Positions 5,846-10,771 of a stretch of DNA of 10,771 nt are shown here, in pieces. The notes beneath the pieces were generated by a model that saw only the letters and a program-made list of their open reading frames with translations, was not told the DNA's origin and made no database searches. A program made the position numbers and the translations under genes. The first letter of the stretch is position 1, and every line of letters begins with the position of its first letter. Source of the DNA: Bordetella parapertussis (GTDB lineage: Bacteria; Pseudomonadota; Gammaproteobacteria; Burkholderiales; Burkholderiaceae_C); NCBI GenBank assembly GCA_945907335.1, contig CAMDSU010000047.1:1-10771 (forward strand), in the 5' to 3' direction.

Positions 5846-7558
5846 ATGAACTTATCTGCATTGAACCCACCCCAGGTCAACCACCCAAACAACAAAGTGG
5901 CTGAGACTTCTGTCTCTGGCAACGAAGCTGTGCGCTTGAAATCTGAGGCTTTGTCGGGCGCTGACTTCGCCAGTTATTTGCACAACCAGGTTCAATCGCT
6001 CAAACATGCACAGCGGCCGACTTTTGCCGTTGCAGACAAGGCTTTGCCACCACCTACCGCCAAAAACGATGCCAGGTTGAACAAAGACAAGCCTGGCGAC
6101 GATTCTGGCCATGACAAACCCTTGGCCTCCGACGCCCACAAGGCCCAACAACAACGCCAGGCAGCTGCCAAGGCCGCACAGGCAGACAAAAGCAATGACA
6201 GTACCGATGGTGATGAAAAAGTCACCGATCGGCAGGCGCAAGACCGTATCCAAGAGGCCACAGAAGCGCAAATCAGCCAGCAACAGGCACAGCTCGCGGC
6301 AGATGCGCAGACCGCACAAGCCGTGTCGGATCAAATGCAAGCCGCTCTTGTTGGCAGTGCAGACCAGACCAACGAGTTGAGCGCAGATAGCGACCAGGCG
6401 ACTGGCTTGGCCGGACAAAATGCGACGCTCACCACCATCGCGGTCAGCGACAAATTACAAATCATCACCACGGCCAATGCCGCCGCCAGCGAGCAAAGCG
6501 TGGCCGATTTCGCGCTGGCCATGGGCTTGGACCCAAACCAAGTGAAAACCTTGTTTGGTGAATCTGCAGCCAACGCTGCGGCAGCCAAACTGGCCGGCAG
6601 CAATCCTTCCACCCAGCAAATATTGGGCATCAATAGCTCGCCTGGCTTGGGCTTGACCGCCGATGCGGCGAGTGCTGTGGACAGCGGTAAATCCATGGCA
6701 TTCAGCGCACAAGCGTTGGCCGGCAGCGGTTTGGCCGTTGCCATGGACGGCCCAGTCAGTACGGCGGACTTCCAAACATTACAAGCCCAAGCCCCTGCCA
6801 TCACTGCCGATGCACAAGACATGCTGGGCAAAATGGAGAACCTGCAGATTCAATTAGGCAGCGCACAGGCACCACTCACAGCGGGTAATTCATCACCGGC
6901 CAGCACGCTGGCCGTGCTGTCCATGATGGACACGCAATTGCGCGCCGAAGACATCGAAGCCTTGAAAAATGAATTCGATGCCCTGTCAACATTTGACAGC
7001 CTGCCTGCTGTGGGCAAAGACGTGAATGCGACGCCGCTGTCCCCATTGACCAACCGGCCTGCAGCTCTTGCCCAAGCACCCACCGCCCCAGCATTTGCCA
7101 ACAACCCGGACATGGCGCAAACCTTTGACAAATTGAGCCAAAAACTGACCACGGAATTGGCCGCTCGCATGCATGAAAAACTCAATGCCGGCGAATGGAA
7201 AATGAAATTTGCGCTCAAGCCCGCCAGTTTGGGCTTGGTTGATGTTCAATTGGAAATGAGAGACGGAAAACTGAGCGCCCACTTTCAATCCGACACCAAC
7301 TTGACAAAAGATTTGCTGCAAAACGGTAGCCAACGACTGAAAGACGCCCTGGCCGATTTGGGCATGAACAATGCGTCCGTGTTTGTGGCCCAAGGCCAAG
7401 CACAAGGCCAAGGAGCGCAAGGCCAATCTGCTAGATCTGGCAAATTCACACAAGGTAACGATAATCGTGAGAAACTGTCGGAAGAATCTGGCCTGAAAAT
7501 TGCTGGAGATAGAACATCTCGGCGTGACGAGCGTTCACAATTCGACAGTTACGCCTGA
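5846..7558 (+). CDS. fliK: Flagellar hook-length control protein FliK
   Basis: FliK is secreted as a molecular ruler and switches FlhB from exporting hook to exporting filament proteins. The 570-residue product has the expected two-part structure. A long, poorly conserved region rich in Ala, Gln, Asp and Ser (about 1-420) has charged Gln/Lys stretches around 85-150. A C-terminal Flg_hook domain follows (about 430-515), recognised by EWKMKFALKPASLGLVDVQLEMRDGKLSAHFQ and then by KDLLQNGSQRLKDALADLGM; it corresponds to the LxPxxLGxVxVxL pattern of the family. After it comes a short Gln/Gly tract (about 516-527) and a charged tail. The start at 5846 has only weak ribosome-binding sequence nearby, so initiation is less certain than for its neighbours. 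It is the first gene of the rightward fliK-fliL-fliM-fliN block, 25 nt before fliL, and lies divergent to flhA. flhB, its functional partner, is not in the window. Confidence 0.9.
   Translation: MNLSALNPPQVNHPNNKVAETSVSGNEAVRLKSEALSGADFASYLHNQVQSLKHAQRPTFAVADKALPPPTAKNDARLNKDKPGDDSGHDKPLASDAHKAQQQRQAAAKAAQADKSNDSTDGDEKVTDRQAQDRIQEATEAQISQQQAQLAADAQTAQAVSDQMQAALVGSADQTNELSADSDQATGLAGQNATLTTIAVSDKLQIITTANAAASEQSVADFALAMGLDPNQVKTLFGESAANAAAAKLAGSNPSTQQILGINSSPGLGLTADAASAVDSGKSMAFSAQALAGSGLAVAMDGPVSTADFQTLQAQAPAITADAQDMLGKMENLQIQLGSAQAPLTAGNSSPASTLAVLSMMDTQLRAEDIEALKNEFDALSTFDSLPAVGKDVNATPLSPLTNRPAALAQAPTAPAFANNPDMAQTFDKLSQKLTTELAARMHEKLNAGEWKMKFALKPASLGLVDVQLEMRDGKLSAHFQSDTNLTKDLLQNGSQRLKDALADLGMNNASVFVAQGQAQGQGAQGQSARSGKFTQGNDNREKLSEESGLKIAGDRTSRRDERSQFDSYA
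7391..7426 (+). repeat. Short direct repeats (CAAGGCCAA x3) inside fliK
   Basis: CAAGGCCAA occurs at 7391-7399, 7403-7411 and 7418-7426, with spacers of 3 and 6 nt. Start-to-start distances of 12 and 15 nt keep the reading frame. The repeats encode the Gln-Gly-Gln tract that follows the Flg_hook domain. Such in-frame repeats can expand or contract by slippage without breaking the gene. Confidence 0.7.
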
Positions 7559-7583
7559 ACATTCAGTTAAATAGGAGATTTCC

Positions 7584-8171
7584 ATGGCAACCGCAGCACC
7601 TGTCACCGAAGCCGAAGCCGGTTCGGACGAGCCGAAAAAGAAAAAACCGATTTTGTTGATTGTCGGTATCGTTGTGTTGGCCATCGTTTTGATGGTGGGC
7701 ATCGCGTTTGGTACCTTGTATTTTTCCGGTTACTACGAGAAAAAAGCCGAATTGGCCGCCATGGACAAGCTCGAAGAACTCGAGGCTGCTGCCACCAAAG
7801 CCAAGGACGAAGCACCTGCCAAACTGAAAAAAGAAGCGCCCGAAGCAACACGTTTCGAGAAAAACTATTTTCAAGTTGAAAAAGAATTGATGACCAACAT
7901 CACCGGCTCGAAAAAAGTCATGGTGGTGCAAATCGCGATCATGACGCATTACGACTCGCGCGTGTTTGACAACATCAAAAAGCATGAATTTGCGTTGCGC
8001 TCAGCCATGCTGGACTTGATGCGCCAGACCACAGAGGCCGAGGCCAGCAAGCCTGAATTCCGCAAAGAATTGGCGGTCAAGCTCAAAGACATCATGAACG
8101 CATTGCTCGAAGAATACGAAGACTTCGGCGGTGTTGAAGAGGTCATGTTTACTTCATTTGTCATGCAGTAA
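7584..8171 (+). CDS. fliL: Flagellar basal-body-associated protein FliL
   Basis: FliL is a bitopic inner-membrane protein that surrounds or stabilises the stator units and supports motor torque. This 195-residue copy has a short cytoplasmic N-terminus ending in a basic KKKK run (about 18-21). One membrane helix follows (about 23-48, ILLIVGIVVLAIVLMVGIAF), then a charged, probably coiled-coil stretch (53-85) and a periplasmic FliL domain. That domain ends in the family-typical GGVEEVMFTSFVMQ, comparable to the usual (I/V)xxVLFTxFVxQ terminus. The start is supported by AGGAGA at 7573-7578, 5 nt before the ATG. It lies between fliK (25 nt upstream) and fliM (6 nt downstream), as in many flagellar operons. 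Confidence 0.95.
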   Translation: MATAAPVTEAEAGSDEPKKKKPILLIVGIVVLAIVLMVGIAFGTLYFSGYYEKKAELAAMDKLEELEAAATKAKDEAPAKLKKEAPEATRFEKNYFQVEKELMTNITGSKKVMVVQIAIMTHYDSRVFDNIKKHEFALRSAMLDLMRQTTEAEASKPEFRKELAVKLKDIMNALLEEYEDFGGVEEVMFTSFVMQ

Positions 8172-8177
8172 AGGCCC

Positions 8178-9176
8178 ATGGCAACCCGACAAAACTTACT
8201 CAGTCCGGAAGAACTGTCTGCCCTGTCAGAAGGGCTGAAAGACGGTTCGCTCGAAGCGGACACCGGTTTCAACACCGGGGTGCGGGTGCGCAAACACGAC
8301 CTGGCCAGCGAGAACAGCAGCCTGGGTGTGAATGTGTCGTCGATCGACATGATCAACGAGCGCTTTATCCGCATGTTCCGACTGGGTTTGCTGGAAGTCC
8401 TTCGTACCACGCCGCGCGTCAACCCGACGCGTGTGCAAATCATGAAGTTTGGTGATTACCTCGCCATGCTCAAAGCACCGTTGTCGGTCAACACCATTCG
8501 CATCAACCCGATGCGTGGCAATTCGGTCATCATCATCGACCCGAATGTGGTGTTCAGTTCTTTGGACAGTTTTTTTGGCGGATTCGGCAAAGGCGTGTCA
8601 GATTTGCCGCCGGGTCGTTTGTTCACCGCCACTGAAACACGCATCATCCACATTATTTTGGAAGTGTTTTTCCGCTCGCTCAAAGAAGCGTGGGGACCGG
8701 TACTGGAAATCGATTGCGAGCAAGTGAGCTCAGAGATCAACCCGCAGTTCGCGCAAATTGCCGATGAAAACGACTTGGTGGTGCTGAGCCGATTTGAAGC
8801 CGAAGCCACTGCATCCGGCGGGCGCGGCTTCATCGATTTGGTCTATCCCTATGCCACCCTCAAGCCCATGCGCGATTTATTGCGCAACCGCGTGGCCTCC
8901 GGCGATGGCAATGAAGAATCAGACAAAGTCTGGCGTGAAGATTTGGCAGTTGCTGTGGGTGATTCGCTCATAGACATCAAAGTAAACATGGGCCATGTCA
9001 AAACGACCTTGCACCATTTGCAAACCATGAAGGAAGGCGACATGCTGTTCTTCAAGAAACCCGAATTGGCGCAATTCTTGGCCAATGACGTGCCCTCTTT
9101 CGGGGTCAATATCGGTACCCGCGGCTCCAATGTGGCTGTGCGGATTGAAAAACAAATTGTCCCCGGACAAACTTAA
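8178..9176 (+). CDS. fliM: Flagellar motor switch protein FliM
   Basis: FliM forms the middle of the cytoplasmic C-ring. It binds phosphorylated CheY through an N-terminal peptide, contacts FliG through its middle domain and contacts FliN through its C-terminal SpoA domain. In this 332-residue protein the middle domain runs from about 55 to 235, starting MINERFIRMFRLGLLEVLR, with PMRGNSVIIIDPNVVF and the FFGGFGKG loop (132-139). The SpoA domain follows (about 253-326, VAVGDSLIDIKVNMGHV onward). The N-terminal peptide reads LSPEELSALSEGL (8-20), where most FliMs have LSQxE(I/V)DALLxG. The conserved Asp and second Leu are both Ser, so CheY binding may be altered. The ATG follows the fliL stop by 6 nt, with AAGG at 8171-8174 overlapping that stop, suggesting coupled translation. 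Confidence 0.96.
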   Translation: MATRQNLLSPEELSALSEGLKDGSLEADTGFNTGVRVRKHDLASENSSLGVNVSSIDMINERFIRMFRLGLLEVLRTTPRVNPTRVQIMKFGDYLAMLKAPLSVNTIRINPMRGNSVIIIDPNVVFSSLDSFFGGFGKGVSDLPPGRLFTATETRIIHIILEVFFRSLKEAWGPVLEIDCEQVSSEINPQFAQIADENDLVVLSRFEAEATASGGRGFIDLVYPYATLKPMRDLLRNRVASGDGNEESDKVWREDLAVAVGDSLIDIKVNMGHVKTTLHHLQTMKEGDMLFFKKPELAQFLANDVPSFGVNIGTRGSNVAVRIEKQIVPGQT

Positions 9177-9194
9177 AGCAGGCAGGAGCACGCG

Positions 9195-9545
9195 ATGAAC
9201 GACACCACCACTGAACCCCAAGACCAGGAACCCGAGTCCAGCAATATGCCGCCGACGTCGGAAGAATTTCATGTCTCACAGCCCGGCAATATCAACCCTG
9301 AAGTGCTGCAAAACATTTCTGTCAACTTGTCGATTGAAGTCGGACGCACCAGTATCAAGATCAAAGATTTGATGCGCCTGACCCAAGGCAGCGTGGTGGA
9401 ACTCGACCGCATTGCCGGCGAACCGCTTGACTTGCTGGTCAACGACACGGTGGTGGCGCAAGGCGAGGTGGTGCTGGTCAATGACCGCTACGGCGTGCGC
9501 TTGACTCGCGTGGTGCCTTCAACCGACCGCTTGAAATCGCTCTAA
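9195..9545 (+). CDS. fliN: Flagellar motor switch protein FliN
   Basis: FliN forms the lower part of the C-ring with FliM and helps deliver export substrates to the FlhA/FlhB gate via FliH. This 116-residue protein has a flexible acidic, Pro/Ser/Thr-rich N-terminus (about 1-33), then a complete SpoA domain (about 38-112). Hallmarks are ISVNLSIEVGRTSIKIKDLMRL, GSVVELDRIAGEPLDLLVND and VAQGEVVLVNDRYGVRLT. Length is close to that of other proteobacterial FliN proteins. AGGAG at 9184-9188, 6 nt before the ATG, supports the start, and the gap to fliM is 18 nt. In many proteobacteria fliO, fliP, fliQ and fliR follow; here a terminator comes directly after, so fliN is the last gene of the block. Confidence 0.96.
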   Translation: MNDTTTEPQDQEPESSNMPPTSEEFHVSQPGNINPEVLQNISVNLSIEVGRTSIKIKDLMRLTQGSVVELDRIAGEPLDLLVNDTVVAQGEVVLVNDRYGVRLTRVVPSTDRLKSL

Positions 9546-9566
9546 GCGCACAAGCCCTAAACACTG

Positions 9567-9622
9567 GCCGCTCTCCCCCGGACTTGCTCAGAACAAGCAC
9601 CGGGATGTGCGGCTGTTTTTTT
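9567..9622 (+). terminator. Rho-independent terminator after fliN
   Basis: A long interrupted stem can form from three paired blocks: GCCGC/GCGGC (9567-9571 with 9609-9613), CCCGG/CCGGG (9577-9581 with 9600-9604) and CTTG/CAAG (9583-9586 with 9594-9597). It is followed by seven T residues (9616-9622). The last two T's form part of the miaB stop codon (9623-9621 on the minus strand). In the other direction only a short GTGTTTAG follows the stem, so efficient termination of miaB transcripts here is less certain. Confidence 0.88.
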
Positions 9623-10771
9623 ATTCCGTGATCACCAACTCACCGCGCAGTGAATGCGGCAAAGCTTGGGTGATGCGCACATCAATCATCTGACCGACCA
9701 AGCGGGCTGACTGCGGCCCGCCATCAAAATTGACGATACGGTTGCACTCGGTGCGACCCATCAACTCAGCCGCGCTTTTGCGCGACGGCCCTTCCACCAG
9801 AATGCGTTGTACCGTGCCCATGCGGCTTTCGCTGATGCGTCTAACGTTGTCTTCCACGGTCGCCTGCAAATGCTGCAAGCGTTTGAGCTTGACTTCATGC
9901 GGTGTGTCGTCCGCCAAATTGGCCGCCGGTGTGCCCGGGCGCGGACTGAAGATGAAACTGAAGGACGCGTCAAAACCGATTTCGGTGATTAACTTCATCA
10001 GCTTGTCGAAATCTTCTTCGGTTTCGCCGGGAAAGCCGACGATGAAATCCGAACTCATGGAAATATCTGGGCGCACCGCGCGCAGTTTGCGGATCGTGCT
10101 TTTGTATTCCATGGCGGTGTAACCGCGCTTCATCGCCATCAATATGCGGTCGCTGCCGTGCTGCACCGGCAAATGCAAATGGCTCACCAGTTGCGGCACT
10201 TTGGCATACACATCGACCAAGCGCTGGGTGAACTCATTCGGATGGCTGGTGGTGTAGCGGATGCGCTCAACACCGGGAATCTCGGCGATGTATTCAATCA
10301 ACAAAGCAAAGTCTGCAATTTCAGATGTGCCGCCCATGTTGCCTCTGTAGGCGTTGACGTTTTGCCCCAGCAGCGTGATCTCTTTCACACCCTGTGCGCA
10401 CAAACCGGCGACCTCGGTCAACACATCGTCCAGCGGCCGGTTGATTTCCTCGCCGCGTGTGTAGGGCACCACGCAATAGCTGCAGTATTTGGAACAGCCT
10501 TCCATGATGGACACAAAAGCCGACGCGCCGTCCACCCGCGCAGGCGGCAAATGGTCAAATTTTTCAATCTCGGGAAAACTGATGTCAACCTGCGGTTTGT
10601 TCAATGCTTGGCGTTGGTTGAGCAACTCGGGCAAGCGGTGCAAGGTTTGCGGGCCGAACACCACATCCACATATGGCGCACGCGCGATGATGGCCGCGCC
10701 CTCTTGGCTGGCCACGCAGCCGCCGACAGCGATTTGCACGCCTTTTTTCTTTAAATGCCGCACGCGCCCCA
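9621..10771 (-). CDS. miaB: tRNA-2-methylthio-N6-dimethylallyladenosine synthase MiaB (5' end outside window)
   Basis: MiaB is a radical-SAM methylthiotransferase that converts i6A37 to ms2i6A37 in tRNAs reading codons that start with U, which improves reading-frame maintenance. About 382 residues are visible of the usual 440-450. The frame stays open to the right edge (…[10 protein letters not shown]), so the GTG at 10763 is an internal Val codon and not the start. Visible features are the last Cys of the N-terminal UPF0004 cluster in GGCVASQEG, the radical-SAM CxxxCxxC in [16 protein letters not shown] (near 10496-10473), [25 protein letters not shown] and a C-terminal TRAM domain (about the last 65 residues, from [11 protein letters not shown]). 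The gene is not flagellar. It is convergent with fliN, 75 bp away, and marks the edge of the flagellar block. Confidence 0.96.
   Translation of the reverse strand, partial: GRVRHLKKKGVQIAVGGCVASQEGAAIIARAPYVDVVFGPQTLHRLPELLNQRQALNKPQVDISFPEIEKFDHLPPARVDGASAFVSIMEGCSKYCSYCVVPYTRGEEINRPLDDVLTEVAGLCAQGVKEITLLGQNVNAYRGNMGGTSEIADFALLIEYIAEIPGVERIRYTTSHPNEFTQRLVDVYAKVPQLVSHLHLPVQHGSDRILMAMKRGYTAMEYKSTIRKLRAVRPDISMSSDFIVGFPGETEEDFDKLMKLITEIGFDASFSFIFSPRPGTPAANLADDTPHEVKLKRLQHLQATVEDNVRRISESRMGTVQRILVEGPSRKSAAELMGRTECNRIVNFDGGPQSARLVGQMIDVRITQALPHSLRGELVITE

Noticed and set aside
5822..5850. Possible sigma-28-like sequence (TCAAAG … CGGATA) before fliK
   Set aside because: The -10 part matches poorly and overlaps the fliK start codon, leaving no room for a leader.
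10158..10754. 198-codon plus-strand open frame inside miaB
   Set aside because: It lies opposite the radical-SAM motifs of MiaB and resembles no protein family.
10741..10763. GTG at 10763 as the miaB start codon
   Set aside because: The frame stays open to the window edge, and the sequence there matches the interior of MiaB, with the first part of the UPF0004 domain still missing.
1..10771. Insertion sequences, CRISPR arrays, tRNA or rRNA genes, phage genes
   Set aside because: None seen. There are no regularly spaced long repeats, transposase motifs or tRNA-like ends, and the flagellar genes and miaB account for nearly the whole window.

Overview
The window is a chromosomal flagellar locus from a Gram-negative bacterium. 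It is most likely a betaproteobacterium, with Burkholderiales-like gene order flhA-flhF-flhG-fliA, but nothing here fixes the family or genus. Base composition looks moderate (slightly above 50% GC by eye). All identifications come from reading protein motifs; no database search was run.

Layout. A leftward block occupies positions 5630 to 1. It holds flhA (export-gate membrane protein), flhF (SRP-type GTPase for flagellar placement), flhG (MinD-like ATPase for flagellar number), fliA (sigma-28) and the start of an unrecognised one-helix membrane protein that runs off the left edge. From flhF onward these genes are tightly packed: flhF/flhG overlap by 14 nt, and flhG/fliA and fliA/unknown overlap by 4 nt each (ATGA). 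A rightward block occupies 5846 to 9545: fliK (hook-length control), fliL (basal-body/stator-associated), fliM and fliN (C-ring switch). It ends at a strong intrinsic terminator whose T-run touches the stop codon of a convergent gene, miaB (tRNA methylthiotransferase), whose 5' end lies beyond the right edge.

Control. The two blocks diverge from a 215-bp intergenic region (5631-5845). On the minus strand it carries a near-consensus sigma-54 promoter (TGGCACATCCATTGCTT, 5720 to 5704) about 75-90 bp upstream of the flhA start. A perfect 7-bp-arm dyad overlaps its -24 element, and a hairpin lies at the predicted 5' end of the flhA transcript. This points to a sigma-54-dependent tier that transcribes the operon containing fliA, as in FleQ/FlrA-type hierarchies. 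No convincing promoter was found for fliK.

How the genes work together. FlhA and FliK belong to the type III export side (gate and substrate-specificity switch). FliM/FliN form the switch complex and FliL supports the motor. FlhF/FlhG set flagellar position and number. FliA turns on late genes. The most notable deviations are degenerate GTPase motifs in FlhF, an FlhG without room for the N-terminal DQAxxLR motif, a FliM whose CheY-binding peptide departs from EIDALL, an unidentified membrane protein coupled to fliA, and the absence of flhB next to flhA and of fliOPQR after fliN. Otherwise this is a recognisable flagellar region, and I do not see evidence for an entirely new system.
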